A DNA stretch of 64,000 nucleotides from Diphasiastrum complanatum (taxonomy: Eukaryota > Streptophyta > Lycopodiopsida > Lycopodiales > Lycopodiaceae). The position numbers were made by a program, and so were the translations under genes. Below the pieces are notes generated by a model, which did not search any database, had not been told where the DNA came from, and saw nothing but the letters and a program-made list of their open reading frames with translations. The stretch is from the NCBI GenBank assembly GCA_029204225.1, contig CM055095.1, positions 44,307,369 to 44,371,368 on the forward strand, written 5' to 3'. Below are positions 43,181 through 54,780 of the stretch, in pieces (position 1 is the stretch's first letter; each line of letters opens with the position of its first letter).

Positions 43181-45025
43181 GATAGTTGGAGGGGTGTCCT
43201 ATGTGGGCTGATTCTGTGATCGATTTGTATGGGCACGTCCAGGCAAAGGTCCGTTGGCAGGACCATCTGAAAGGGGGACCTTGTCTTTGTTGCTTGTTAG
43301 TAAACCTGCCTGAGTGTCTTACTTGTATGTATTCGTGGTGAGTCTTAGTACTCGTGTTGTGCCTGGTTTTCATGATTGCTTGTGATACAAGGAACTGATG
43401 GCTCGAGAAGGAACCTTTCTTTTGAAGGCTGATACCATCAAACGAAGAGGACTACAAAATCTGTGGGGCGAATTTGCAGTTCAAGTACTCACACGTGAAC
43501 GGCAACGAAACGACTCAATGTTTGTAAAGGATGGATCGCTAGCCTATTTCTTGGGTTAGTTTCATTTGTGACAACGCCTACCAGACGCAAGCAGGAAGTC
43601 AAAAGTTGGAAAGGGCAATTTCAGGGGAGATCTTCCATGGAGTAGTTGGTCTTCATTTTGGGACGGCCACCTTCGGAACTGAAACTCACTGAGCATGGGT
43701 GATATCCAGTATCAGTTGGGTTTTTCCTTAAAGGGGAAAGACTAGGATCCTCTTTAGAAATTGGCAACAAGTTGGATCGAGCCATAATCCTAGCAGATGG
43801 GAAGCAAAGTGTTGGAAAGGCTTTTTGTCCGAAGAACTATACTCTAAGTCCGATCAGCTAATTTTATAAGTGGAGGGGAACTATCACACACCTCTCTCCT
43901 GGGGCAAATTTTGAATGAAAGTTGATCAAAACGGGGGCAAATTCAAAGTGACCTAGCCATACTCACACGAGAAGAATGGCGAACTTTGGACCTAATAAGT
44001 TGACAAGTTTTTGTTGTGGAAAGGAAAGCTTGTTATAGGCTTTCTCTGGACCAGCAATGATGAGAAAAATATGAGTACAATGGCTTGTGTCACGTGTAAG
44101 GCAGCTGATCAATGAAGGAACTGTGAAAGTTGAGTCTTGCATGAGAGACTTGGTATTTCGAACGAACGCTAAGGGACAGTTCGTATTGAGATCGGACTAG
44201 TGCAAACTCTGGGTGCATGTGTTTGATTCAAAGAGAGCTACTTGAAGCCAAGCTCAATGTACACTTCTTGTTTTGACTGTGAGGCAACTGACCAGTGATG
44301 GAATTGTGAAAGTCAAGTTTTGCGTGATGGACATGGTGCTTCAAACAAAACGCGAAGAGATAGTTCGTATGCGGATCAAACTGGTGCGACCCTTTGGCTT
44401 TCCACGAGGTCAATGGTTACATTTGGGCTTATTCAAAGAGCTACTTCAAGCTAAGTGAGAGGTGCATTGCGGAGTACTCAATCTTTGCCTACCTTAAAGA
44501 GCCAAGAAGGAAATGTATCAAGATCAGGCTGGGACAAGGAGAGAAATCAAGGTGCAGAAGCAACAAGGTATGGAGTGGACCATAAAGTGGGCAATCAAAC
44601 GATAAATCCTTTGGCTCAGGAAGCCTTGATACATGTGCGGAACTGATCAAATCTGGATCTCAGGGAGCTCAACACAAAGTGCATCAAGGACAAATCAGGA
44701 GCTCAAAGGAGTTCCAAAGTCGAAAGTCAGAAGCGACAGGGGTGAACATTTCAAAGAAAGGCCTCTGTCACCAGTTAATAAGGTTCTTGGATTTTACGAA
44801 AGCGATATAAAATCTACGCTTTTCTCAGACAAAGAGATATTTTAAGTTATGTAATTTTTCAGTACAAAGATCTGAGCCTCCAACTTGTGGTGTGCCAGCT
44901 TCAATGTTAATAAAAAAGTGGCCAGTAAATTGAGTACTGTGCCAAGTAGCTTAGATGTATAGTTATTTTTAATTGGGAGACACCTTTACTTTAATTTGAC
45001 ATTTGATGAGGACATCAGATTTTAT
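43181..45025 (+). other. LARD internal region, non-coding
   Basis: No conserved protein in any frame. A 53-codon frame at 43398-43559 starts MAREGTFLLKADTIKRR but matches nothing I recognise. Confidence 0.6.
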
Positions 45026-45039
45026 AAAGGTGGGGTGGA
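45026..45039 (+). promoter_or_regulatory. LARD polypurine tract
   Basis: AAAGGTGGGGTGGA directly before the 3' LTR start at 45040; the usual plus-strand primer position. Confidence 0.85.
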
Positions 45040-46076
45040 TGTTGTAAAGCTACCTTTACAAGCTTTATTTCCAGCGCCACTGGCGCCAGCATTGTCCCCG
45101 GCAACAGCAGCTCCCCTACTGCTCCCGGCGCGCGTCGGCGCCGCTCCCAGCGCCACTGTGACCAAAATCCAGCCGGCGCCAAGTTCCTATGGCTGAAAAT
45201 CTTTGATCAGTTCTAGCGAAGTCCAGAGAGCTCAGATCGATGTGCAATCACCTCACACGATCTAGGCATGATTAAAGGAAGCCTGGGGATCAGTAAAATA
45301 TAGAGAGAGAAAATGACTCTCTAGAGAGAGAAAAATGTGCTTTACCAACCTGGGTAGAGTGCTTGGTATGAGGGGGGGTGCCAAATCCCATCAATACTAT
45401 AGGGGAGTGCGGGTTGCGACTCAGGACGAGCTCCAAGCAAGTCTCAGCCTCCCTTGCTAGAATGTTGTCCTGACACTCACCTTGGCATGCCAGCTCCTCA
45501 AAGACTAGGGTTGGTCACACACTTGAAATGTAACCTTCTCAGATTTATCAAAAAAGTTGGATTTTTCTCAAACTGACTTTGATTACCTTCTAGGTTTCAA
45601 TATTCGGTAAAAGCGCCAGTTGTAAGGCTGTTTCAAAATTTTTAAATTGGCACATAGCTGAGGGTCTTATCCCGGGACGCCGGCGGTATGCCGTCGGGAC
45701 CATTTGGTCCGTGGTGCTAGCGGTATGCTGTCGGGACCATTTGGTCCAGGAACTGGTTGTCTCCATATCCGTCGGGGCTTGTGGTTCTAAGTGTTCCTTG
45801 CATGAACGTGAATGGGTTAAGCTCTTGGGGAACGGGATCTAACCTATCGGCTAAGTTGGATGGCTTGCTTGGAGGGAAGTCACCCACATCGGGACCCTCG
45901 ATCTGGCATGGCGCCAGGTTGGATCTCAATGTTGGTTTTCGGAACTTCAAGTTGTGTAAGTCTGATCGTTGTTGGCGTGTTGGCTGCTTGTATGTCAAGT
46001 GGGTTTGGATGGCAAGAGTTGAAGGCTGGGAAGCTAAGTCGTGGTTCCCGGCTCCCTTTGGGATGCCTGCGCTACA
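45040..46076 (+). mobile_element. LARD 3' LTR
   Basis: 1,037 bases, TGTTGTAAAG to GCGCTACA. Compared with the 5' LTR it lacks about 185 bases near position 820 of the LTR and shows many substitutions, so the insertion is not recent. Confidence 0.85.
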
Positions 46077-46081
46077 CTATC

Positions 46082-46841
46082 TAACGAGCCACGACATAGA
46101 CAAGGAGAAGGAACCAGCCACAGCAGGGCAACGATGAAGAGATGGAAGAGCAGAAAGTGGCTCAGTAACACATCGTTGTCTTCAAAGACTGATACTCTCA
46201 CAATATGTAGGCCATCTTCAAAAGGCACATGAAAGCAATGCATTGAATGCATTCACCATTGGCAGGAAGGAAAGAAGTACCTCTATAGACTGCAAGATAG
46301 ATTCCCGAAGAATGATGGGTTTCAAGTAACTAGATTCTTCATTCCTTGAAAAGAAACTGCACACAGTTGGCTTCTAGAGGCATTAACAAGCAGAGTTCTT
46401 TCAAACATTTAGGCCCTCAGGGCTCTATGCCTGTGTGTTTTTTTTTTCTGAAGGGTAAACAAGATAGGGGAATATCCAATGATTTTGATAGGCAGAAAAA
46501 ATGGCCTCAAGCAAAACTAGAGATATGTACTCTGCTTTTTGAAAGGCCCACGGGGTATTGGATCCCAACCAAATCAATAACTTCTCAGAAAACTAGCAAT
46601 GAATAGGCTCTGTTCATTGGGCTTCCCTCAAAACTACTGACAAAGCTTTGAAAGCCTTAGTGATCAGAGGCAATGACTGCCTTCTTGGATAACAAACAAT
46701 CTTTAAATAAGTCACAGAACCTTGTGAATGTAACAACAAAGCTTTCCACAATTACAAGCTCTACAGACACAAGATTAATGACAACAATCTACAAGATTAA
46801 TCCTAGTGTAATCTACACCCTTCCAAGATCTGCAACCAAAT
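46082..46841. other. Unassigned stretch
   Basis: No recognisable gene; a plus-strand 86-codon frame (46346-46606) is unassigned. Its right end, read on the minus strand, begins TTTGGTTGCAGATC, a degenerate match (9 of 12) to the initiator-Met primer-binding site against the next LTR. Confidence 0.4.
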
Positions 46842-47418
46842 GTTAGAGATGGCAGAAAAAACAATTCACAAATCCACAAACAATGGTAACACAATGCTAA
46901 AGGCTGGAAAACAGATCAATAGCAATGAAAATGAACAGAATTTAGAGTAAAGATCCAACAAAGAAATTAGAGTGGAAGGCACCAGGCAGATCAGCCTCTT
47001 CTCCTTTCCTCCTCCTTGTCTCTGTGGATTGAGCACAAATAGGAAGTGGAAGAGATGGGAGGCACCAAGCACAACAACTTCTACTCCTTCCCTTTCTCTC
47101 CAAGCTTCTCTCTCTCTCTCTCTCCAAGAAGATGACAATGAACAATGATATGTTGTCCCACACGCCTCCCTATACGTAGGGGCTCAATGGGCTGGAGGTG
47201 CACCCCTTCAAGAAATGGGGCACCTCCTTATGACTTTTCAAAAACTGACTCTAAAAATAGGGCACTGGCCCAAATTCTGCTTTTAGCACCTAGCTTGGCC
47301 TCAACTTGCAATTTCAAAGTCAAGTTGGGTCCTATTTATGATTTCAGTTTTTATGGGCTCACGGCCAAGTTTTTAATAACTAGTACTACGAAAATACTTG
47401 GCACCTCCTAGTCCCGAC
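46842..47418 (-). mobile_element. LTR of an unassigned copia-type element
   Basis: About 577 bases with TG/CA ends (minus strand TGTCGGGACTAGG to CTCTAACA). It contains a (CT)n tract at 47107-47125. The primer-binding-site-like sequence on the inner side supports LTR status; no coding region of the element is visible. Confidence 0.55.
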
Positions 47419-47421
47419 AAA

Positions 47422-49050
47422 CCCGAAAACTAGGGGCATAGGCCGCATAAATGACATTTTCATACAACGTAAATTAACAAATGAATACTATTTTAATAGC
47501 AGTGCAACCGGCCATCATGGGCCATTTATGCGTCATTTTTAGGCAGTTCTGCGTCAACGTAATAGCGAACGGCGACGATTTTTCGTCGAAAATAGTTTGA
47601 AAAAGAGGTCTTTTTCCCCACAAACAGTACACCAAGCAATCCACTAGAAACATGCTGATGGCTTGATCTAAATGGTTTCATGGCCAGTTTACAGACTAGA
47701 CAGTCTTCACAAGTAGATAATTTGACTATCCTATCTGGATAGTCAAGATCAACAACACATTTGTTGTACAAAAGAATAATGTAGGTGACAAAGTCTATAA
47801 TGCCAAAGTGAACTGTTATTTCTTTGAATAGAAGTACTAAGAGCATGACTAGAGGTAGAACAACAATGACTTAATCTATACAAGAATCCATGTCTCTTTC
47901 CGAGTGCTAGGATCCTGTCTTCCTTATCAACTACTTTACACTCATCAGATTCAAATTCTATTTTATGTCCTAGATCTGTAATTTTGCTAACAAAGAGCAA
48001 ATTTGTAGATAGATTCGGTAGATGCACTACATTTCAAAGTAGCTTAGATTGATCATTTGCAAAGCTCGATCTTACTGTACCTTCACCTTTGATAGCCTGT
48101 GTGCTATTGTTGCCTAGGTGAACATATCGTTTGGTATTGGAAGGCGTATAGGACTCAAAATAGCCAATATGCCTAGTCATGTGTTGTGTGGATCTAGAGT
48201 TTAGAAACCAGGAGTTGTCGTTGGATGTTCTTTGATGGCTAGTCATTAAGGCATCATTATCCGATTCTTGAATCGACTGTGGTGCTTCTGTACCTGCATA
48301 TGCCACTTGTTTCGACTGCCCCTTGCTGTTGTTCTTTTCTTGTAGTATGCGACAACCTTGGATCTTGTGGTTGGTTCATCGGAATATGTGTAGAACAACT
48401 AATTCTTTGTCGGCTAGTTTGACTGCTCTTGACGCTGTGTCGGTTCATGATTTAGCTTTGGTTGCTTTGGGCCTTTCTTCTTTTGCTTAGTTGAGCCTTT
48501 GTTGGTGTATAAGACATGAGAGTCGACACTTGAGGAACCAGAGACTTTGTTCCTTCTGCTCTCTTCCTAAAACAACATTGTCATGACTCTTGAAAGAGCC
48601 AATTCAGGGTGTGTCAAGATGATCATCACCCAGCTGTCGTATGAGCTTGGAAAGCTTGAAAGTAGTGTCATTACTACATCTTGATCATCTATGACAAATC
48701 CAAAAGTGGCCATTTGCTTTAGCAGGTTCTTGAACTGGTTAATGTGATTCTATAGGGAATCTCGTTGGTCATCTTGAGGGAGAAAATGTTCTTTCTTAGA
48801 TGTAGCTTGGAAGCTATGTCGCGCACATCGTACAAAGTGCTCAAGATGTCCCAGAATTCCTTGGAGATATGAGCTTCATACACATGGCTGATTTGAGTGT
48901 TTGATATATTGAGGATGATCAGTACAAAGGCTTTGCCATCCTTCAGCTTCCATCGAGAGATTGCAGCATCATCAGCTTCGTTTCTTACCTCTACACCTAT
49001 AACAACGTCATAAAATTTCTTAGCCATTAGCATAGTTCTCATCTTAAATT
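47422..49050 (-). pseudogene. Copia-A gag to GAG-pre-integrase, second copy
   Basis: Direct duplicate of 3195-4838 and equally dead. Gag from about 49042 (MRTMLMAKKFYDVV) to 48560, with the one-base deletion after MTNE that the first copy lacks. Protease W-F-L-N-S-R-S-T-Q-H-M-T at about 48212, TGA at the same codon as other copies, GAG-pre-integrase at 48027-47600 (LWHYRLCHLH) with a 24-base in-frame deletion (MSKQSIV lost). It is cut at 49050, where an inverted piece of palindromic array II starts. Confidence 0.87.
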
Positions 49051-49645
49051 GCTAGAACATCATTGTAAAAGTAAGACTATTAGAACTTCTGTTAAAGCTT
49101 CTCAAAATACAAAACCAATAAACTTCAACATTTTTACTTACCAATAAACAGTTTATAACTTGAGCATTGCTCAAGTTACATGTCAAAGTTGGAACACAAT
49201 TGTTGGATGGAGAAATTTGTGCTACATTGAACATCAACAACATAGTCTCTTGGCTAACTTGAGCAGTGCTCACTGGTTAGAGGTAGAAGGTGATTGCATA
49301 TACTTTGATAAAAGTGCAAAAAAGTAATTTTACCATATTAGTGAATTCAGAAAAAAAAACTTCCTAAATTGGTGTCTTAACTCGAGCAGTGCTCGAGTTA
49401 GAAGTAGAAGCTGGTTGCCCACCATGTCAAAGTCAAACACTCTTGGAAAGAAAGACAAAATTGACCCTCTCTTCCGCTCTCAAAATAGGAAACCAATAAA
49501 GTTTAGCATCTTTACTTATCAATTAATAGTTTCTAAGTCGAGCATTGCTCGAGTTACATGTCAAAGTTAAAATTTCAAATCAAGACAGGAACCCATGAAT
49601 TTGTATCATTATAAAACTCTTGCAGCTTGAGTTAGTGCTCAAGTT
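49051..49645. repeat. Palindromic-motif array III (inverted piece of array II)
   Basis: Reverse complement of about 21810-22415, with five palindromes at roughly 49155, 49258, 49378, 49540 and 49625. It is closely similar to array II including spacers, so it moved as a block. Confidence 0.85.
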
Positions 49646-50080
49646 CTAAAATGACTAGACTTGGTTGTTTTAAGGTACAAGGGTGGGGGGGGCGCGGATT
49701 GTACTCTCATACCCCTCCCCCCATTTTTTTTTTTAATTTTTTTTTCAAAATGGGGGCCCAAAGAATTATTGGGCCCCCTTTTGTCTCATTCTAACTAATA
49801 AAAAGCCGTTTTGAAGTCCTTGAAAAAATTGAGAGTTTTTCATTTACATTATAAACTTGAGCCTTATCATATCATCATTAGTATGGGCTATAGAAGTAGA
49901 GTTAAAGGAGAGTTAGTGGTTGGGTTAGAATTTGGAGATTCAATTTACACCATTGATTGTGCCATGTCATATGGACCATTCCATCTCAATTGTCACTCTC
50001 TCATTGGTACACATGGCATCATTAACACTAATTATAATTAGTGAAGAGGCCCTTTTTGAGTCCAAAAAGGGCCCTAATGC
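49646..50080. repeat. Candidate foldback/MITE with hairpin ends
   Basis: Two perfect hairpins frame about 320 bases: arms GGGGGCCCAA/TTGGGCCCCC (49752-49778) and GGCCCTTTTTG/CAAAAAGGGCC (50048-50073). The outward parts are related in inverse orientation (GGGCCCCCTTTTG and GGGCCCTTTTTGG). The interior 49811-50041 has a 76-codon frame without known similarity. A (T)n/(G)n low-complexity stretch precedes. Confidence 0.45.
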
Positions 50081-51183
50081 GTAGCTTGGACTCAAGGAAC
50101 CACACATGAATAGATTTTCCTACAAATCAACGTAGCATGAACTAGTAAGCATGAAACATAATTTGATATACTATGAAGTAGGGTAGCATGAACTAGTAAG
50201 CATGAAACTTAAATCAAGATAGTACAAATTAGGATAGCACGAACTGGTAATCATGAAACATAAACGAATGGCATCACACATGCACACACACACACACACC
50301 CTAAACCCTAAATTCTAAACACACACGAGGAGAAAAAAATAAAGATCATAGTAGAGTGCTAACCTAAACTCCCGAACCGTAAGGTTATATCCTACTCCAG
50401 AATGTCACCAGATGCTCCCTCCCTATGGCGTTTGGGCTTTCTTGTGGAACTTGTCATCCAACAAGAAATATTTGAACCACATCTTTAACGGAAGAAAGCA
50501 AGGACTACACACCTTCCTAGAATTGGGAGTGTTGGTTACCTTCAACTCTTTCATGATCTCTCTCTCTCTCTCTATCTATCTCTCTATTCATATCCGTCGA
50601 TCTCTATTTCTAAGCATGAAACATAACCAATACACTTATGATCATGCAAATTAAAATAACATGAATAGATTAAGATCCTACAAATCAGAGTAGCATGAAC
50701 TAGTAAGCATGAAACATAAATCAAGATACTACGAATTAGGGTAGCATGAACTGGTAATCATGAAACATAAATGAATAGCATCACACATGCACACACACAC
50801 ACAGACACCCTAAACCCTAAAACTGAAACACACACAAGGAGAAAAAGAAAAAGATCATAGTAGAGTGCTAACCTAAACTCCCAAACCGTATGGTTATTTC
50901 CTATTCCAAAATGTCCTACGACGTTTGGGCTTTCTTGAGGAACTTATCGTCCAACAAGAAACATTTGAACCACGCCCTTAACGGAAGATAGTAGAGTGCT
51001 AATCAAAACTCCCGAACCGTATAGTTATATCGTATTCCAGAATGTCACCACATGCTCCCTCCCTACGACGTTTGGACTTTCTTGTGGAATTTATCATCCA
51101 ACAAGAAATTTGAACCATATCTTTAACGGGAGAAAACAAGAGCTACACACCTTCCTAGAATTGGGAGTGCTGGTTACCTTTAA

Positions 51184-51259
<76 letters not shown>

Positions 51260-51300
51260 GACGAGAATTTTGTAATCTTGATATATCAGCTGAGGTGGTA
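50081..51300. repeat. Direct repeats with microsatellites
   Basis: Two to three direct copies of a 500-base module: AGCATGAAC..TAGTAAGCATGAAACATAA, (CA)n, two CCCTAAA units, GTAGAGTGCTAACC.., TTCTTGTGGAACTT, TCCTAGAATTGGGAGTG and (CT)n. Positions about 50130-50600, 50610-50960 and 50990-51257. The last ends in (CT)n at 51193-51257. No gene recognised. Confidence 0.8.
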
Positions 51301-52450
51301 ATAATCTAGCATTGTTCAAACACAAATTGCCAATGTTTACTAGATATCTGTTTCTGAAAAGTAAAACTGTAAGAGCAGATGTCAGAATGCCCCTTGGAAT
51401 AAGAGGTGGTTTATTGCCTTGAACAGATCCACATATTCCGAGCTCTGTTCCGACCTCTACTGATTCCCATCCATTATCAATAGATTCATCAATAAATGCA
51501 GAGATTTGTTTCTAAAATGGATAGATATATTTTCATAAATCCTAATGTAAAATAAAATTGAATATATTCCTATACTAAAGAACGTGCATCTACAACAAAA
51601 GATAGGAGATAAACATTTACGTAAAAATTTATGAGCAGAGGTATACATTCTAGCATATAATATGTTTATGAATTGTAAAAATGTATGAGCAGAGGTTGGA
51701 ATGCACTTGGGAATAAGAGATGGTATACTGCCTTAAACAGATCCACATATTTCGCCTATGTACAAAGATCCAAAAGCAAAGCAAAATTGATCAATCACAC
51801 ATTGAACTCCTCAATGGCGTACTCCTTTGCAATTGATTGTACAAAATTATATTCATATCAAGTTGATCATGTAGATCCTTGTTGTTTTCATTAGTTTAAG
51901 AGTATTGAACCTTGAACCCTTAACATGCCCCCCTCGTGCAACCTCTCAATTGGACACAAAAGTAGAACAATATGCAAATCTAAATTTTCATTGGTTTGAG
52001 ATAACTGAAGAGCAAGGCTAGCCATGTAATGATGCACATAGGCATGGATTGCATATCTAGGTGCCATCCGATCCATGCCTATGTGCATCAGTACATGACT
52101 AATCCCGCTCTTCACAAGATTGCAGTTGGCCTTGTCACAAACCAATGAGCATGGATCATAGAATTGCAGTTGGCCTAGTTGCAAATATAAATGAGTAGGG
52201 ATTTAACTAGAATGATCTTAAAATTTGGTTTAATTTATCTTGTATTGCTAATTTCGAGAGACTAGTTGCACTAGACTCAAATTTAGTTATTATATACATG
52301 TCTTGTATTCGTCTCAATGCATTCAACTAGTTTGTTTGAGGTATTGCTGATCATTTCTAATTTTGTTTTCCATCCCTTGTTAGTTGCCAAGGTGCACCGA
52401 TGCAGATGGCGAGTTCACATTCCTCATCTTCAGATGATGAGGCAAGACCA
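51301..52450. other. Unassigned stretch with a local duplication
   Basis: About 90 bases around GAGCAGAGGTTGGAATGC..CAGATCCACATATT occur twice (51370-51440 and 51675-51755). No convincing gene. The segment 52310-52420 has plant intron/exon-like composition, but nothing supports a gene. Confidence 0.4.
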
Positions 52451-53782
52451 TTACATTGAATATAGCCCTCCTATGCGAAATCCAATTCCAATTGGCTCTC
52501 CCTCTCTTTGAATGTTGCACCCATCTTTGTCGAATAGCACATCCAGTCCAACATCATTGATGCACGCTTTTGATATCAAGTTCTTTGCCAAGTTTGGTAC
52601 ATACAGACTGTTTTTGAGCATTGTTCTCCTCCCCTGTCCAAGCCATAGGCAGACAGACCCTTTTCCAATTGCGTCAATTCTCCCACTGTCACCCATCATG
52701 ATCTCCTTCCCTGCAAGCATCTCGTAGGTAATGAATGATGTTCGATTTTTGGTCATGTGCGAGGTTGTCGCAGAATCTAGGTACCAATATGGATCATCAA
52801 TGCTATGATGTTCTTTGGTTCTTGGCTTCACATGGACCGGCTCGATTGAGCTTCTGCCTGACGAGTATCCTCCTGACGTATTGTCAGATTTCTTCGTCGA
52901 ACTCTAGTTTTCATCTACCATCATGGCGAAAGCATTAGACTTTTCTTCATCTTCCTCAACGATGTTCGCCTGCTCTGCATCCTTTCTCTTGAGATCGTCT
53001 CAATTTTTGTTGCATTCTCGAGCGAAATGTCCAGGTTTACCATAGTAGAAATACTTCTTGTCCGACCTGTCTTGCAACTCTTTCTTCTTTCCTTCCTTCC
53101 ATGGCTGACTGGATTGTCCTTTTTCTATCGTCTGCACCTACTTTGGTCCTTTGAATCCGATTTTCTTGAAACCGGTGAGTAGCGCCACTTCGTCATGGGT
53201 CGAATTGATCTTGCGCCTCCCTTCCTCCTGCAAGAGCCTCCTACTAATGAAGTCCATATCCATCCTATCTTCGAATCCATCAAGCATCATCAACAAGGCA
53301 TCATAGCTTGGTGGCAAGCTAGTGATCAACGTGTAGATCAGCTGCTGCTTGTCAATCTTCGTTCCAGCAGGCTCTAGTTGATGCCTAATGTTCTTGATTC
53401 TTTCAATATGTTCTCTCATCGGCTCTCTATCGTTCATCTTGTTGCTTCCTAAATGCCTCTGAAGCATGAGGATGCTCGAAAATCCCTTGGCTTGATAGCT
53501 GGCCTGTAGCGCGGTGTCCCAAACACCCTTGGCTGTTTCTTGGTCTCTGACATGCAAGATGGCCGCATCGCCAAGCGACATGCAGATCAAAATGTGAGCC
53601 TTTGCTTCCCTGGTTCTCACCACCTCTGCTTGCGCATCATTCTTCATGCAACCCTCCTGATCCAGTTCAATTGTACCTGTTCCTGCAACCACGCACCACA
53701 AGCCTCTCTCCCTAAGCAGTATTTTCAGCTTCCAGCTCCACGAGGCATAATTCTCGCCTTCCAGTCGATAGTCCATGCTCAC
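52451..53782 (-). pseudogene. Copia-D gag and protease, broken
   Basis: One minus-strand frame of about 444 codons with three internal stops (TAG at 53138, TGA near 53000, TAG near 52905). Gag: DUF4219-like YRLEGENYASWSWKLKILLR (residues 5-24), UBN2 VWDTALQASYQAKGFSS to LPPSYDALLMMLDGF (88-170). Zinc knuckle reads YFYYGKPGHFAREC, with both N-terminal Cys of CX2C changed to Tyr. Protease reads WYLDSATTSHMT, DSG changed to DSA, followed by AIGKGSVCLWL, LKNSLYVPNLAKNLIS and GLDVLFDKDGCNI. The frame ends before GAG-pre-integrase. Not close to Copia-A or -B. Confidence 0.87.
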
Positions 53783-54530
53783 TCCTAAGCCTGGGAGTCA
53801 GTGCTAGCATCAAAGATCCATTTACCACCACCATCTTTATCTCCATGGATCCTTCTCCAGCCATTCTGGATCTTTCTCGAGTACAACCGTCCTTCGAGAT
53901 TCTAGATATGATGTTAGTCCTGACAGCACGAGTTAGCTCACACCGATGAGGATGATCACGTCCTGAGTACCAAATGATTGACACGATCCTTTTCCTCCCT
54001 TCACGCGGGTGGGCCCATAACCTTTGATGATTTACTTACAGCGAAATAGAAATAGGATCCAATTATCTATCAGACATAATCATAAACAATCAGAACGTAA
54101 GCAAGTAGAGATCATTCCAGAATCAAGAACACGATATCACTCGCAAGATCACCCAAAAAGCGTGTTTTCCATTCATATGCTATGTACATATATTTGTGTG
54201 CCAGATGCACTCCATGATTCAAAAATGATCGACCCTACATATGTGTCATTAACTACCAACCACTTCATCTGTCATGCCAAGATGAAAACACAACCCACTC
54301 CCTTGTATCTACATTGTATGGCTACAATTGTCATTGACGCACAAAAGATGGTGGTCATGCACCCGGTGCTCGATGCCCAGCATCGAGCACCCATCGTTGT
54401 GCCCCCTCAACACTTTTTCTTCGAAATCTTCCATCTCTTTGAGGCAGACAGTCACGACCTCCTAGTGCCACACATCATTGAGAAGCTCCAGAGTCCAAAC
54501 CAGCTGAATCAATTTAAGCGAGGACAATAG
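53783..54530. other. Region upstream of Copia-D, probably leader and LTR
   Basis: Minus-strand TTTGGTACTCAGGACG (near 53962-53978) is a weak primer-binding-site candidate. 54365-54391 is a perfect 12-base-arm hairpin. A plus-strand frame of 168 codons (54024-54530), antisense to Copia-D, has no recognisable domain and is probably fortuitous. Confidence 0.35.
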
Positions 54531-54780
54531 CCAGTATTTGTACCCATGATCCATCTTGATTGTTTCTAGCACAGTGCTTGTTTCCCATTCGTCTACATCA
54601 AGCTTCCACGTCAGCACTCCCAGCTCTGACAGTCAAAACTTGCATAGTTAGTAAATTCAGCTTGAATTTGCTCTTTTCATATCCTTTCCAATAGGTACAA
54701 GCAAAACTAATCTTAGTAGTTGCTTGTTGAGTGTGAATACCGTGGATGTGTTCCTGTGGCACTGGACGATTGGGACTATA
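54531..54780. other. Unassigned stretch
   Basis: No feature recognised between the Copia-D region and the duplicated BYPASS1-like locus. Confidence 0.4.

Larger units (their letters stand above)
41228..46076 (+). mobile_element. Complete non-coding LTR element (LARD-like)
   Basis: A 4,849-base element with all cis signals but no gag or pol: 5' LTR, primer-binding site, about 2.6 kb internal region, polypurine tract, 3' LTR. It is flanked by TTATC (41223-41227) and CTATC (46077-46081), a 5-base target-site duplication with one mismatch; the related copy at 741-745 has CTATC. The longest internal frames are below 100 codons and not gag-like. Such large retrotransposon derivatives must use proteins of an autonomous partner; the gypsy gag at 1841 lies beside an LTR of the same family and hints at the partner type. 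Confidence 0.85.

Noticed and set aside
50299-50312. Two CCCTAAA units (also near 50809), telomere-like
   Set aside because: Only two units each, within a repeated module beside (CA)n. Not an interstitial telomere; a telo-box would need expression evidence.
54024-54530. 168-codon plus-strand frame
   Set aside because: Antisense within the probable Copia-D LTR, no recognisable domain and low-complexity composition.
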